A stretch of DNA of 64,000 bases from Planococcus halotolerans (lineage in GTDB: Bacteria; Bacillota; Bacilli; Bacillales_A; Planococcaceae). The stretch is taken from assembly GCF_003289955.1 (NCBI RefSeq), contig NZ_QLZR01000002.1, positions 310,001-374,000 of the forward strand, read 5' to 3'. The stretch's first letter is position 1. Every line of letters begins with the position of its first letter. This document shows positions 1-9,829 of the stretch, piece after piece. The notes under the pieces are model-generated. The model made no database searches. It worked only from the letters and a program-made list of their open reading frames with translations, and was not told where the DNA came from. Made by a program: the position numbers and the translations under genes.

Positions 1-1234
1 GTTCTTCAAACGCTATCGGCACACCGTCGTCCACAAGATTCGCTTCCAGACCGAATATCGCTTTAATGCCATGCTTTTTGCTGGCAGCATAAGCATCCGG
101 GAAAGATTGCACCCCGGCATGGTCAGTGATGGCAATAGCGGGATGGCCCCATTTTGCGGCTTGGCCAACGAGTGCATCAACAGATGACACTGCATCCATC
201 TGGCTCATCGGTGTATGGAGATGCAATTCCACTCGCTTCTCTAAAGCTGTATCCTGCCGCAATTGTGGTTTCACTTCCACCATGTCCTGCGCCATCATCA
301 CCAGGTCACGGACAAATGTATCCATCTGGATTGAACCGCGTGCTTTCAGCCACATGCCTTTTTTGATGTTCTTCATCAATTCGGCATCCTCTTTGTCACG
401 GGAGAACATTTTCACAAGCAGGGAATCTGTATAATCTGTGATTTTGACTGTCAAAAGGGAACGGCCGCTGCGCAATTCGCGCACTTCAGCATCAAACACG
501 TAACCTTCGACAGTAATTCGCCGCTCTTCATCTATGATGGAGCGGATTTCAGCGATTGGTTCATCCGGTTTGATATTACTGCCCATCTGGAATGGACCTG
601 CAGGAGCACCGTTCTCTTTACGGTCAGTCTCCCGTTTTTTCATATCAGATAATGCCTTCTTGGCCATTTCCTCTTCTTCGGCACGGCGTTCTTCCATAAA
701 TGCTTCATGGGCCGCCTGCTGGTCGTCTTCCGTTAATTGGAAGTCAATCGCGATGCGCGGAAAACCAAACTGCTGGTAAACATTTGCCAGTTTATCAGAG
801 TACTTGGACTTAAGTGCCATCATTTCATGTTCATGTCCGCAATTCAGCACCATCTTACTTCCATTCCACTGCGGGGATTGGCCCAGCAATCGCTCACGAA
901 GCGGTGGGGCCATATCTGCCAATTCGTCAACTGCATAGCGCCAGTAAGCCGATACCAATTCTGAATCTGCCTGGTCATCATCTGTCACAATTGTCAGCTG
1001 GACGCTGGCGATTGGAGAAAAAGTAGCATGCAGCCGTTCTTTCAATAAAAGAAACAGCTTCAACGGCAATACTTTTTCGAGTTTAAGCGTGAAACGCCAG
1101 GCCCGCTCTTTTTTATGGACCGTCATCCGTGTCAATTCAGCCTCCTCGAAAAAAGGCATATGTACATCATCTGTTAAATCGAGATGCTGAAGAAGTAGCT
1201 TTAAACGCATTTTAGGATCTTGCTGGTTTGTCAT
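1..1234 (-). CDS. polC: DNA polymerase III PolC, alpha subunit (N-terminal part, cut by window edge)
   Basis: This is the Gram-positive replicative polymerase PolC, of which the first 411 or so residues are inside the window; the gene continues beyond base 1. The start is the ATG at 1234 (MTNQQDPKMRLK), preceded by an AGGGG ribosome binding site. An N-terminal region is followed by an OB-fold nucleic-acid domain (around RRITVEGYVFDAEVRELRSG) and then the start of the PHP domain, seen as VELHLHTPMSQMD and ITDHAGVQSFPDAY near the cut end. The 3'-5' exonuclease and polymerase domains would lie outside. It is downstream of proS, as in B. subtilis, and separated from it by an intrinsic terminator. 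Confidence 0.96.
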   Translation of the reverse strand, partial: MTNQQDPKMRLKLLLQHLDLTDDVHMPFFEEAELTRMTVHKKERAWRFTLKLEKVLPLKLFLLLKERLHATFSPIASVQLTIVTDDDQADSELVSAYWRYAVDELADMAPPLRERLLGQSPQWNGSKMVLNCGHEHEMMALKSKYSDKLANVYQQFGFPRIAIDFQLTEDDQQAAHEAFMEERRAEEEEMAKKALSDMKKRETDRKENGAPAGPFQMGSNIKPDEPIAEIRSIIDEERRITVEGYVFDAEVRELRSGRSLLTVKITDYTDSLLVKMFSRDKEDAELMKNIKKGMWLKARGSIQMDTFVRDLVMMAQDMVEVKPQLRQDTALEKRVELHLHTPMSQMDAVSSVDALVGQAAKWGHPAIAITDHAGVQSFPDAYAASKKHGIKAIFGLEANLVDDGVPIAFEE

Positions 1235-1260
1235 AACTATCCCCTTCACTCTTGTAATAA

Positions 1261-1277
1261 AACCGGCCTGACCGGTT
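1261..1277 (-). promoter_or_regulatory. Small inverted repeat in the polC 5' region
   Basis: AACCGG and CCGGTT arms of 6 bp flank a 5-base loop about 27 bases before the polC start. On the minus strand the second arm runs into TTTTATT, so it looks like a weak hairpin followed by a short T-run. It could be a minor attenuator or a protein site; the sequence alone does not decide. Confidence 0.3.
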
Positions 1278-1330
1278 GAGTTTATACTATTTGCGACAAT
1301 AATTTCATTATAAAAACTGACAGGAAATTA

Positions 1331-1365
1331 AGAAAAAGAAAGGAAAGCACAGCTTGTGCTTTCCT
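1331..1365 (-). terminator. Rho-independent terminator after proS
   Basis: A perfect 10-bp stem (AGGAAAGCAC with GTGCTTTCCT, loop AGCTT, 1341-1365) is followed on the minus strand by TTCTTTTTCT. It ends the proS transcript 17 bases after the stop codon and separates it from polC. Confidence 0.88.
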
Positions 1366-1382
1366 CTCATCATATCAGATTT

Positions 1383-3092
1383 TTAAGATCTTTTTTGGAA
1401 AAAGTCCTGCAATTGATCAAGCAATTCTTCTTGTTTCCACTCGAAAGTCTCGCCTGTGCTACGGATTTTGACTTCCAAAATTCCTTCAGCAGCTTTTTTC
1501 CCAACCGTAAGACGCACCGGCAAGCCAATTAGATCGGCGTCTGTAAATTTAACTCCGGCACGTTCATTACGGTCATCAATCAGCACCTGGTAGCGGTTGG
1601 ATTTCAGCAATTTGTAGATTTCCTCGGCAGTTTCACGCTGCACATCATCTTTGACATTGACCGGCACCACATGAATATCGTAAGGTGCGGCAACAGGCGG
1701 CCAAGTAAAACCGTTTTCGTCATTGAATTGTTCAGCTACAGCTGCAACCACACGGGAAACACCAATGCCGTAGCACCCCATAATGTATGGCACTGCACGG
1801 CCCTGGTCGTTAAGAATCGTTGCTTTCATATCTTCACTGTATCTTGTTCCCAGTTTGAAGATGTGGCCGACTTCAATTCCTTCGGCAAATTTGATCGTCC
1901 CCTGGCCATCCGGTGAAGGATCGCCTTCCTTGATAAAGCGCAAGTCAGCATATTTCTCAACATCGAAATCCTGACCCGGTGTCACATTTTTAAAGTGCTG
2001 GCCTTCTTCATTGGCCCCGGCGATTCCATTTGCGATTGTTTTTACAGCATTATCAGCAATTACACGGATACCGTCCGGCAACGCAACAGGTCCTATCGAG
2101 CCGATTTCGCAGCCGATCAATTGCTTCACTTCTTCAGGCGTCGCCATTTCAACCACTTTGGCGTCGGTTGCGTGTTTGACTTTGACATCATTTATATCAT
2201 GGTCTCCTCTGGATAAAACGATGACGAATTCGTCATCCGCTTTAAATACGAGCGTCTTGATGCAATTCTCGGTGCCTGTTCTAAAGAACTCTGCAACCTG
2301 AGCTATTGTTTTTTGATCAGGTGTCGCCACTTTTTCGATTTCTTCAGGTGTCTCTGTTGGAAGTTCGTACTCAATATTCACTTGTGCCATTTCAATATTC
2401 GCTGCATATGAAGAAGAATCAGAGTATGCAATCGTATCTTCACCGATTTCAGACAATACCATGAATTCGTGGTTGTCTTTTCCTCCAATTGCGCCGGAAT
2501 CAGCGATGACCATACGGAAATCAAGCCCCAGTCTGGAGAAGATGTTCGTATAAGCCTGCATCATGACATTATAAGTCTCATCAAGGCTTTCAGTTGTAGC
2601 ATGGAATGAATAAGCGTCTTTCATCAGGAACTCGCGTCCGCGAAGCAAACCGAAGCGCGGGCGCTTCTCGTCACGGAACTTCGACTGAATCTGAAATAGA
2701 TTCAAAGGCAATTTTTTATATGATTTGACTTCATCACGCAATAGATCTGTAATGACCTCTTCGTGGGTTGCTCCGAGAGCAAATTCCCGCCCGTTGCGGT
2801 CTTTCAATCTCATCAATTCATCGCCGTAAGAATACCAGCGGCCGGTTTCCTGCCAAAGCTCGGCCTGCTGCATTGCCGGAAGGAAAACTTCCACGCTGTT
2901 CGCTGCTTCCATTTCCTCACGGATAATTGTTTCCACTTTATCAAGAACACGTTTGCCAAGCGGCAGGAAAGAATAGATTCCGCTCGTATTCTGACGGATA
3001 AATCCTGCACGTAGCAATAATTGATGTGATCTTACTTCTGCATCTGCAGGAGTTTCACGTAATGTCGGGATAAAAGTTGCTGATTGTTTCAT
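1383..3092 (-). CDS. proS: Prolyl-tRNA synthetase
   Basis: Class II aminoacyl-tRNA synthetase that charges tRNA(Pro) in the cytoplasm. The 569-residue protein has the bacterial-type architecture: motif 1-2 catalytic core at the N-terminus ([13 protein letters not shown], then [20 protein letters not shown]), a YbaK-like editing insertion in the middle (around residues 230-380) and motif 3 ([14 protein letters not shown]), then the anticodon-binding domain. A GTG at 3104 in the same frame would add four residues, but it overlaps the GAGGTG ribosome binding site that is correctly spaced for the ATG at 3092, so I use the ATG. It lies between rseP and polC, the usual Bacillales order. Confidence 0.97.
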   Translation of the reverse strand: MKQSATFIPTLRETPADAEVRSHQLLLRAGFIRQNTSGIYSFLPLGKRVLDKVETIIREEMEAANSVEVFLPAMQQAELWQETGRWYSYGDELMRLKDRNGREFALGATHEEVITDLLRDEVKSYKKLPLNLFQIQSKFRDEKRPRFGLLRGREFLMKDAYSFHATTESLDETYNVMMQAYTNIFSRLGLDFRMVIADSGAIGGKDNHEFMVLSEIGEDTIAYSDSSSYAANIEMAQVNIEYELPTETPEEIEKVATPDQKTIAQVAEFFRTGTENCIKTLVFKADDEFVIVLSRGDHDINDVKVKHATDAKVVEMATPEEVKQLIGCEIGSIGPVALPDGIRVIADNAVKTIANGIAGANEEGQHFKNVTPGQDFDVEKYADLRFIKEGDPSPDGQGTIKFAEGIEVGHIFKLGTRYSEDMKATILNDQGRAVPYIMGCYGIGVSRVVAAVAEQFNDENGFTWPPVAAPYDIHVVPVNVKDDVQRETAEEIYKLLKSNRYQVLIDDRNERAGVKFTDADLIGLPVRLTVGKKAAEGILEVKIRSTGETFEWKQEELLDQLQDFFQKRS

Positions 3093-3174
3093 TCCAAAAT
3101 ACACCTCAACTGACTGATAAATTTTTAAAAATAATTTTAATTATGTTATTAGATGGGCACTTTCACTTTTCTTC

Positions 3175-3290
3175 TTGTCCAGACTCCAACGGCCAGCTCC
3201 TCGAGTCATAAGCCCCACTGGCTAGGCGGCTGATAACATGCCGCTACGCCAGCGTGTCTTATGCTTGTCGGAGCTAAACGGCCGTTTCCG
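3175..3290 (+). repeat. Hairpin-forming intergenic repeat, family A copy 1
   Basis: This 116-bp segment between rseP and proS matches, in opposite orientation, the segment at 60001-60112. Shared blocks are TGTCCAGACTCCA, GTCATAAGCC, CTTATGCTT, GAGCTAA and CGGCCGTTTC. The ends are imperfect inverted repeats (AGCTCC..CATAAG against CTTATG..GGAGCT), so the whole unit can fold into one long hairpin. No open frame is convincing. It resembles REP/MITE-like dispersed elements. It fills most of the proS-rseP gap, in which I see no separate terminator. Confidence 0.7.
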
Positions 3291-3301
3291 CATTTCTTCA
3301 A

Positions 3302-4561
3302 TTAGAAGAAAAACTTCTGTATATCATTCCAGGTGACGACAATCATAAGCAGCATAAGCAGCATGATGCCGACAAAATGGACCATACCTTCTTTCTGGCG
3401 ATCCACCGGCTTGCCTCTCAGTGCTTCGAGGACGAAGAACATAAGACGCCCGCCGTCAAGTGCCGGAAGCGGCAACAGGTTCATGATTCCCAGGTTGATG
3501 CTGAGCATACCAGCCCAGCTCATCAATGTGAAAATTCCATATTGTGCTACCTGTTCTGTTGTTTTATAAATACCAACCGGACCGGATAAAGCATCGATCG
3601 TAAATTGGCCCGTCACCAGCATGCCCAGCAAACGGAAAATCTCCTTGAACCAGAATACGGTTGTTTCAGCTCCGTAAACGAATGACCCGAAGAAATCCTG
3701 TTCCCTTGGACTTTCATAAAGCACACCGATAACACCTACGTCCCCTTGTTCCTGCTCGACCAACTCAGGTGTAATCGTGAATTCCACTGTTTCACCCTCG
3801 CGCTCAACAACAAAGTCCAAAGGATTCCCTGCTTCATCCTGAACGGAGTCCACGAGATCGTTCCAGCTGGCAATATTTGTGCCCTCGACTTCCGTAATCA
3901 GGTCACCAGCCTGCATGCCTGCTTCCTGAGCCGGACTGTCATCCGTCACTTCCGAAATAACAGGTTCATTGGTCGGTACCCCTTGCAGTAGCCCGATTGC
4001 CGTAAAAATAAAAAAGGCAAGGATAAAATTGAACAACGGTCCTGCAAAAATTGTCATGAAACGGTGGCCGATGCCCTTAGAATCGAATTGACGGTCATAA
4101 GGAGCCAATACGGTTTCAGTACCATTTTCTTCGACTACTGCGTCTCTTGCCACGTCGAGGCGGACAAAACGTTCCTCTTCATCATAACCTTTGATATAAA
4201 GCTCTTTTTCAAGGTCTGCATCTTCAACTTCAAGAAACATGATATCAGGATACATCGTTTTTTGATTTAAGATGATTTTTTTGGCAAGCCCTTCGTCATT
4301 CAGCAATACGCCAATGCGATGGCCAGCCTGCAATACGATCCGGTCCATTTCTTCTCCAGCCATCCGGACATAACCGCCGATGGGCAAAAGACGGACTGTA
4401 TATAAGGTCTCCCCTTTTGTAATGCCTAATATCTTCGGACCCATGCCGATTGCAAATTCACGAACCAGGATTCCAGCCCGTTTCGCAAACAGGAAATGGC
4501 CCAATTCATGGAAAAAAACTAAAGCGCCGAAAATTATGATAAACGATATGACTGTTTCCAT
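3302..4561 (-). CDS. rseP: Site-2 zinc metalloprotease (RasP/RseP family)
   Basis: Intramembrane protease that cleaves membrane-bound anti-sigma factors and signal-peptide remnants (RasP in B. subtilis). The 419-residue protein starts with a membrane helix carrying the zinc motif HELGH at residues 18-22. A periplasm-facing insertion with a PDZ domain lies around residues 195-275 (APAQEAGMQAGD-type stretch: SPAQEAGMQAGDLI). Later membrane helices contain NLLPLPALDGGR, whose Asp is the third zinc ligand. The ATG at 4561 has an AAGGATGG ribosome binding site. It is the last gene of the dxr-led block, 41 bases after dxr, and probably co-transcribed with cdsA and dxr. Confidence 0.95.
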   Translation of the reverse strand: METVISFIIIFGALVFFHELGHFLFAKRAGILVREFAIGMGPKILGITKGETLYTVRLLPIGGYVRMAGEEMDRIVLQAGHRIGVLLNDEGLAKKIILNQKTMYPDIMFLEVEDADLEKELYIKGYDEEERFVRLDVARDAVVEENGTETVLAPYDRQFDSKGIGHRFMTIFAGPLFNFILAFFIFTAIGLLQGVPTNEPVISEVTDDSPAQEAGMQAGDLITEVEGTNIASWNDLVDSVQDEAGNPLDFVVEREGETVEFTITPELVEQEQGDVGVIGVLYESPREQDFFGSFVYGAETTVFWFKEIFRLLGMLVTGQFTIDALSGPVGIYKTTEQVAQYGIFTLMSWAGMLSINLGIMNLLPLPALDGGRLMFFVLEALRGKPVDRQKEGMVHFVGIMLLMLLMIVVTWNDIQKFFF

Positions 4562-4602
4562 TTGAACCCATCCTTATAAACCTTTTCGGTTTTAATCTTT
4601 CG

Positions 4603-5748
4603 TTATTTTAGCATGTTTTGGACTGTTTTTCTTGTTTCAGAATCGACATGCAAAATCGTTTCCAGATCCGGTGACGGAATCGGATTATGTGCATACATTG
4701 CACGTTCAATCATTTCTTCAATCTGCAAAAATTTAATTTCTTCATTTAAGAACATTGCCACAGCCTGTTCATTGGCTGCATTCAGGACAGTAGTCATCGT
4801 TCCGCCAGTACGTCCGGCATCGAATGCCAACTGCAATGCATGGAACCGTTCATAATCCATCTCCTGGAAATGCAGTTTGCCAATTTCGGCCAAATTCAGG
4901 CGCTTGGCATTCGGCCGCTCCAAACGTTCAGGATAAGTCAAAGCATATTGGATGGGAACCCGCATATCCGGTGTTCCCAATTGCGCCATCACACTGGTAT
5001 CACGGAATTCAACCATCGAGTGGATGATGCTTTCCCTGTGCAGAAGCACTTCGATGTCATCGTAATCAAAATTAAACAGGACATTCGCTTCGATAACTTC
5101 GAGCCCTTTGTTTACCATGGTTGCCGAATCAATGGTGATTTTCGCACCCATCGACCAGTTTGGGTGGTTGAGCGCTTCTTTGACCGTGACATTCTTAAGT
5201 TGATCCCGTGTGGAATCCCTGAAGCTGCCGCCGGATGCAGTAAGAATCAATTTTGTCGCCTGTTCGATTTTTTCGCCATTCAATGACTGGAATAAAGCGG
5301 AATGTTCACTGTCAACGGGAAGAATAGCCGCACCGTATCGCTTGGTACTTTCCATCACCAGGTGGCCGGCCGTAACAAGCGTCTCTTTATTGGCAATAGC
5401 AATTGTGCGCCCCAATTTAATCGCTTCAAGCGTGGGTTCCAGCCCCACACTACCAATGACGGCATTGACGAGCACATCAGCTTCATAAACCGCGGTCTCG
5501 ATTAAACCGGCACTTCCCGACACAAAAGCTGTACGCGGAAATTCTCCGCGGAACACATTTGCATCTTGCTCATTTTGAACACAGACGATTTCGGGATGGA
5601 ATTCCTTGATGAATTTCTTCGCCAATTCCATATTGCGGCCGGCTGAAAATCCAACCAGCTTAAACTCTTCAGGATGCTCACGGATAATATCTGTTGTCTG
5701 AACGCCGATCGAACCGGTCGCTCCAAGTAATATAATCTTTTTAACCAT
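4603..5748 (-). CDS. dxr: 1-deoxy-D-xylulose 5-phosphate reductoisomerase
   Basis: NADPH-dependent enzyme that makes 2-C-methyl-D-erythritol 4-phosphate, the committed step of the MEP isoprenoid pathway. The 381-residue length is typical. GATGSIG at residues 9-15 is the nucleotide-binding turn. The central region carries the metal-binding VDSEHSA and the substrate-binding SGGSFRD, followed by [23 protein letters not shown], split here by function rather than quoted as one motif. An AGGGGG ribosome binding site precedes the ATG. It follows cdsA by 14 bases. Its product feeds the isoprenoid that the neighbouring uppS lengthens. Confidence 0.97.
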   Translation of the reverse strand: MVKKIILLGATGSIGVQTTDIIREHPEEFKLVGFSAGRNMELAKKFIKEFHPEIVCVQNEQDANVFRGEFPRTAFVSGSAGLIETAVYEADVLVNAVIGSVGLEPTLEAIKLGRTIAIANKETLVTAGHLVMESTKRYGAAILPVDSEHSALFQSLNGEKIEQATKLILTASGGSFRDSTRDQLKNVTVKEALNHPNWSMGAKITIDSATMVNKGLEVIEANVLFNFDYDDIEVLLHRESIIHSMVEFRDTSVMAQLGTPDMRVPIQYALTYPERLERPNAKRLNLAEIGKLHFQEMDYERFHALQLAFDAGRTGGTMTTVLNAANEQAVAMFLNEEIKFLQIEEMIERAMYAHNPIPSPDLETILHVDSETRKTVQNMLK

Positions 5749-5762
5749 TCAGGATGTCCCCC

Positions 5763-6554
5763 TCAGATGAAATGTAAAAAATGCAGCAATGGCATGACGA
5801 AAAGAATGCTGTCAAAGCGGTCTAGAATACCGCCATGCCCAGGCAGAACTTTTCCTGAATCTTTAACGTTGAAATGCCGTTTTAAAGCAGACTCAACCAG
5901 ATCGCCCATCTGCCCGAAAACCGATGCGACGATTGTCACAAGGATGATAATGTAAATAGGATGATTTAAATCGACAAAATAATTGAAAACCAATGCAGCG
6001 ACGATTGCATAAATAATGCCCCCTACAAAGCCTTCAATGGTTTTATTGGGTGAAATTTCGGGCCATAACTTGCGTTTACCAAATTTCCTGCCTGTAAAAT
6101 AAGCACCGGAATCAGTGAACCAGACGACCAATAATGCATATATTAGATAAGCAAGGCTCGCTTCGCGAGTTTCGATAAGATAGAGGAATCCCATCCCTAC
6201 GTATAGAGTGCCAAGGATCGCAAAGGCCGCATCATCGAAAGTAAAGCTGTTTTTAACGATTACAGTATGTATTAGCAGTAAAATGACCGCGATAAAAGCG
6301 AATTCCACTTTTGTATATCCGGTCCACCCAGAAACCTGGAGTGTCCAGTCACCCGGCATCATAAAAGCATATAACGCCAAAAGGGAAATAAGGCCGGGAA
6401 CACTCCAAAGTGTGCGGCCTTTCATCTTCAATAATTCCTGGAAACCAATAGTTCCCAAGATCAACACTAGAATAGTAAATGGAGTACCGCCATAAATTAC
6501 AAATGGTATGAATAATGCAAAAGCGATTACTCCGGTTATTAGACGCTGTTTCAC
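5763..6554 (-). CDS. cdsA: Phosphatidate cytidylyltransferase
   Basis: Integral membrane enzyme that makes CDP-diacylglycerol from CTP and phosphatidate, the branch point for membrane phospholipids. The 263-residue protein is built of several hydrophobic helices and carries the family signature near its C-terminus (KRHFNVKDSGKVLPGHGGILDRFDS, with the acidic and glycine residues of the CDP-alcohol binding site). The start overlaps the end of uppS by 4 bases, which indicates translational coupling. Confidence 0.96.
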   Translation of the reverse strand: MKQRLITGVIAFALFIPFVIYGGTPFTILVLILGTIGFQELLKMKGRTLWSVPGLISLLALYAFMMPGDWTLQVSGWTGYTKVEFAFIAVILLLIHTVIVKNSFTFDDAAFAILGTLYVGMGFLYLIETREASLAYLIYALLVVWFTDSGAYFTGRKFGKRKLWPEISPNKTIEGFVGGIIYAIVAALVFNYFVDLNHPIYIIILVTIVASVFGQMGDLVESALKRHFNVKDSGKVLPGHGGILDRFDSILFVMPLLHFLHFI

Positions 6555-7342
6555 TGTGCTTCTTCCCCTTTCAATCCTCCAAAGCGGCGATTTCTTTTTT
6601 GGTAATTTTCAACCGCCTCAATAAGAGAATCTTCGTTGAAATCCGGCCACAATGTATCAGTGAACCAAAATTCGGTATAGGCCAGTTGCCAAAGCATAAA
6701 GTTGCTCAAGCGTACTTCTCCGCTGGTCCGTATCAGTAAATCCGGTTCCGGCAATGATTTGGTCATCAGGCCTGAGCTGATATGATCTTCTGTTATATCT
6801 TCCGGATTCAATGTTCCGGCTGCTACTTGTGCAGCAAGCTCTTTTACGGAATCAACAATTTCTGAACGGCTGCCATAGTTCATGGCAAAATTCAGGATCA
6901 ATCCTGTATTGTCCTTTGTTGCCTCTTTCGCTTTTGATATCGCTTTTAATGTATGTGCAGGAAGATTCGTATGATCTCCCATCATTTCCACCTTAACGTT
7001 TTCAGCTACCAGTTCCGGAAGGAAGGTAGACAAAAATTCTTCGGGAAGCCTCATCAGGAAATCCACTTCCATTTTCGGCCGTTTCCAATTTTCAGTGGAA
7101 AATGCATATAAAGTCAATACGTCAACGCCAAGAACATTAGCCAAACGGGTTATTTTCCGCACAGTTTTCATTCCCTCGTGATGTCCTGCTACACGCGGAA
7201 GTGAACGTTTCTTCGCCCAGCGGCCATTGCCATCCATTATTATGGCTATATGTGAAGGGATTATCCCATCACGGACCAGCGATAGGCGTTCCATATCGCC
7301 GATCACGGTTTCCGTATTTCGTTTTAATAATTTATTTATCAT
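6551..7342 (-). CDS. uppS: Undecaprenyl pyrophosphate synthase
   Basis: Cis-prenyltransferase that makes the C55 lipid carrier used for peptidoglycan and other wall polymers. At 263 residues it has the conserved IAIIMDGNGRWAKKR with the catalytic Asp at residue 37, the LYAFSTENW block, and the C-terminal PEPDLLIRTSGEVRLSNF region for isopentenyl pyrophosphate binding. The last motif is quoted in two parts in the family literature. A strong AGGTGGAGG site precedes the ATG. It heads the uppS-cdsA-dxr-rseP run and is cut off from frr by two terminators. Confidence 0.97.
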   Translation of the reverse strand: MINKLLKRNTETVIGDMERLSLVRDGIIPSHIAIIMDGNGRWAKKRSLPRVAGHHEGMKTVRKITRLANVLGVDVLTLYAFSTENWKRPKMEVDFLMRLPEEFLSTFLPELVAENVKVEMMGDHTNLPAHTLKAISKAKEATKDNTGLILNFAMNYGSRSEIVDSVKELAAQVAAGTLNPEDITEDHISSGLMTKSLPEPDLLIRTSGEVRLSNFMLWQLAYTEFWFTDTLWPDFNEDSLIEAVENYQKRNRRFGGLKGEEAQ

Positions 7343-7392
7343 AATTAATCCTCCACCTATTACAAATCGGCATGTCTATTGCTTATCATATC

Positions 7393-7432
7393 AAAAAAAA
7401 CGCTATCGTGCCCTATCTTTCTCGATGACGTT
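7393..7432 (-). terminator. Second (distal) terminator after frr
   Basis: Arms AACGTCATCG and CGATAGCGTT pair imperfectly around a 14-base loop, and the minus strand continues with T8. The other side also carries T8 on the plus strand, so the structure is symmetrical. It lies directly downstream of the stronger hairpin at 7444-7470. Confidence 0.6.
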
Positions 7433-7443
7433 TTTTTTGGCAT

Positions 7444-7470
7444 GAAAAAGCGCCCTGCTATACAGGACGC
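7444..7470 (-). terminator. Rho-independent terminator after frr
   Basis: GCGTCCTG pairs with CAGGGCGC (one G-T pair) around a TATAG loop, followed by TTTTTC on the minus strand. It ends the pyrH-frr transcript and, with the next hairpin, isolates uppS. Confidence 0.8.
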
Positions 7471-7493
7471 GTAAAAGCTTATGAAGTTCGAAT

Positions 7494-8051
7494 TTATACT
7501 TCCATAATCTCTTTTTCTTTATCTTTAGCCATTTCATCGATTTTCGCAATATTCGTATCAGTCAATTTCTGGACGTCATCGGAATAGCTGCGCAAATCAT
7601 CTTCAGTGATTTCGCTTTTCTTCTGCAGCTTTTTAAAATCATCATTTGCATCACGGCGGATATTACGGATATTGACTTTAGCAACTTCCGCTTCTTTTTT
7701 CACGTCTTTAACGAGCTCTTTACGGCGCTCTTCAGTCAGAGCAGGTACAGCAAGTCGAATAACCGAACCATCATTCGAAGGATTCAAGCCAATATCAGAT
7801 TTAAGAATCGCTTTTTCGATATCACCCAGAACAGACTTATCGTATGGCTGGATCATAATCATGCGAGCTTCCGGAACCGATACACCAGCTACCTGGTTGA
7901 TTGGCGTTGGTGCTCCGTAATAATCGACTGTCACTCTATCCAGGATAGACGGGGTTGCACGTCCAGCGCGGATAGAAGAAAGTTCGCGGGAATAAGCCTG
8001 GATGGTATTCGTCATTTTTTCTTTGGTTTCATTCATCACAGATTTCGGCAT
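7494..8051 (-). CDS. frr: Ribosome recycling factor
   Basis: Splits post-termination ribosomes together with EF-G. The 185-residue length and the sequence are typical: a three-helix bundle with the hinge domain around [19 protein letters not shown] and the C-terminal [15 protein letters not shown] helix (RxxxRR region RNIRRDAND). The start codon overlaps the pyrH stop by one base. Together with pyrH it makes the usual bacterial pyrH-frr pair. Confidence 0.97.
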   Translation of the reverse strand: MPKSVMNETKEKMTNTIQAYSRELSSIRAGRATPSILDRVTVDYYGAPTPINQVAGVSVPEARMIMIQPYDKSVLGDIEKAILKSDIGLNPSNDGSVIRLAVPALTEERRKELVKDVKKEAEVAKVNIRNIRRDANDDFKKLQKKSEITEDDLRSYSDDVQKLTDTNIAKIDEMAKDKEKEIMEV

Positions 8052-8776
8052 TATATCTCTCTCCTCACAACTGTTCCGATTTTTTCACCTTGAACAGCTC
8101 GTTTTATATTACCATTTTCCATAATTGAGAATACTACGAGTGGGATATCATTGTCCATACAAAGTGTGGAAGCAGTAGAATCCATAACTTGCAGGCCTTG
8201 TTGAATAACTTCCAAGTATGACAACTCTTCATATTTAACAGCTGTTGCATCAGTTTTCGGATCGGCCGAATAAACACCATCCACATTGTTTTTCGCCATC
8301 AGGATTACATCCGCCTCAATTTCAGCAGCTCGAAGTGCCGCGGTCGTATCAGTAGAAAAATAAGGATTGCCTGTTCCTGCTGCGAATATTACAACCCGTT
8401 TCTTCTCAAGATGGCGGATTGCCCGTCTGCGAATATAAGGCTCAGCGACCTGACGCATTTCAATAGAAGAAAGTACACGCGTTTCAACGTCCTGCTTTTC
8501 GAGCGAATCCTGCAAAGCCAATGAATTCATGACTGTTGCGAGCATTCCCATATAATCGGCAGTCGCGCGGTCCATGCCCATTTCAGAGCCGACCTTCCCT
8601 CTCCAGATATTGCCTCCTCCTACAACTACAGCAACTTCGACGCCAAGTTCAACGACGTCTTTTACTTGAGCAGCTACAGATTTAATGATTTCAGGGGATA
8701 ACCCGAAACCTTGTCCACCTGCCATCGCTTCTCCACTAAGTTTTAATACAATGCGTTTATACTGCTGAACACTCAT
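8051..8776 (-). CDS. pyrH: UMP kinase
   Basis: Phosphorylates UMP to UDP in pyrimidine nucleotide synthesis; bacterial UMP kinases are hexameric members of the amino-acid kinase family. The 241 residues include the N-terminal KLSGEAMAG phosphate loop, [10 protein letters not shown], and the [18 protein letters not shown] block that binds nucleotide. The product is one base from frr. A terminator-like hairpin at 8804-8833 lies just upstream, between it and tsf. Confidence 0.97.
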   Translation of the reverse strand: MSVQQYKRIVLKLSGEAMAGGQGFGLSPEIIKSVAAQVKDVVELGVEVAVVVGGGNIWRGKVGSEMGMDRATADYMGMLATVMNSLALQDSLEKQDVETRVLSSIEMRQVAEPYIRRRAIRHLEKKRVVIFAAGTGNPYFSTDTTAALRAAEIEADVILMAKNNVDGVYSADPKTDATAVKYEELSYLEVIQQGLQVMDSTASTLCMDNDIPLVVFSIMENGNIKRAVQGEKIGTVVRREI

Positions 8777-8803
8777 CGGTACCCTCCATTTAACTAATTA
8801 TTG

Positions 8804-8833
8804 AAAAATAGGGAACACCTTTCAGTGTTCCCC
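8804..8833 (-). terminator. Terminator or attenuator between tsf and pyrH
   Basis: A perfect 8-bp stem GGGAACAC/GTGTTCCC with a 6-base loop is followed on the minus strand by TATTTTTC. It lies 22 bases past the tsf stop and only 27 bases before pyrH, with no obvious promoter between, so partial read-through into pyrH is likely. Confidence 0.8.
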
Positions 8834-8855
8834 AAGGTAGTGCTATGAAAATGAT

Positions 8856-9740
8856 TTATTTTTTGTTGACTTGGCTCATTACTTCATCAGCAAAGTTGTC
8901 TTCGCGTTTTTCGATTCCTTCTCCAACTTCGTAGCGGATGAATTCTTTTACACTGCCGCCAGTTGAAGCTACGAAATCACGAACTTTTTGATCTGAGTTC
9001 TTAACGAAAGCCTGGTCAAGCAAGCAAACGTCTTCGAAATATTTGCCAAGACGGCCTTCAACCATTTTTTCAACGATTTTTTCAGGCTTGCCTTCATTCA
9101 AAGCTTGTTCAGTCAATACTTTACGCTCTTTTTCTACTTCTTCAGCAGAAACTTCGTCACGTGATACATATTGAGGGTTCAAAGCTGCGATGTGCATTGC
9201 GATGTCGCGTGCTGCATCTGAATCAGTTGTGTTTTCAAGCAATACTAATACTGAAATGCGGCCACCCATGTGAAGGTAAGGACCGAAAGCGTCAGCATCA
9301 GTTTTAGTGCGGATTTCAAAGCGGCGCAAAGTGATTTTTTCACCGATCTTCGCAATTGCATTTGAAATGTGGTCCGCTACTGTCAAACCGTTAGACATTG
9401 TAGATGAAGTTGCTTCTTCGATTGTAGCAGGCTTTGTAGCCAATAGGTGTTCGCCCAACTCTTTAACAAGCGTTTGGAAACCTTCGTTTTTAGCAACAAA
9501 ATCAGTTTCAGCGTTAACTTCATAGATAACTGCTTCGTTTCCTTCAACCATGATTGAAGTAATACCTTCAGCAGCAATGCGGTCCGCTTTTTTAGAAGCG
9601 CTTGAAAGGCCTTTTTCACGCAGGAAATCCAATGCCGCTTCCATGTCACCGTTTGTTTCAACTAATGCTTTTTTGCAGTCCATCATACCTGCACCAGTTT
9701 TTTCACGCAATTCTTTTACCATTTGAGCTGTAACTGCCAT
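8856..9740 (-). CDS. tsf: Elongation factor Ts
   Basis: Nucleotide exchange factor for EF-Tu. The start is the ATG at 9740 ([18 protein letters not shown]), with a perfect AAGGAGG eight bases before it; the frame stays open 72 bases further upstream but with no ribosome binding site there. The 294-residue protein has the N-terminal UBA-like domain ([12 protein letters not shown]) and the signature [10 protein letters not shown] that contacts EF-Tu. It lies downstream of rpsB, the near-universal pairing, with a terminator hairpin in the gap. Confidence 0.97.
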   Translation of the reverse strand: MAVTAQMVKELREKTGAGMMDCKKALVETNGDMEAALDFLREKGLSSASKKADRIAAEGITSIMVEGNEAVIYEVNAETDFVAKNEGFQTLVKELGEHLLATKPATIEEATSSTMSNGLTVADHISNAIAKIGEKITLRRFEIRTKTDADAFGPYLHMGGRISVLVLLENTTDSDAARDIAMHIAALNPQYVSRDEVSAEEVEKERKVLTEQALNEGKPEKIVEKMVEGRLGKYFEDVCLLDQAFVKNSDQKVRDFVASTGGSVKEFIRYEVGEGIEKREDNFADEVMSQVNKK

Positions 9741-9773
9741 GATTAAATTCCTCCTTAAGGATATACGTTTTCT

Positions 9774-9814
9774 CAAAAAAAGGTGATAAGAGGGTTTGTG
9801 GCCGCTTATCACCT
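9774..9814 (-). terminator. Intrinsic terminator between rpsB and tsf
   Basis: AGGTGATAAG and CTTATCACCT pair around a loop of about 14 bases and the minus strand continues with TTTTTTTGAG. It starts 15 bases after the rpsB stop. Because tsf lacks an evident promoter of its own, this most likely reduces rather than abolishes tsf expression relative to rpsB. Confidence 0.85.
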
Positions 9815-9829
9815 GTACTTCATCGTGAA

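Noticed and set aside
7393..7432. Bidirectional promoter region between frr and uppS
   Set aside because: The AT-rich tracts are parts of two terminator hairpins; no -35/-10 pair with proper spacing was found in them.
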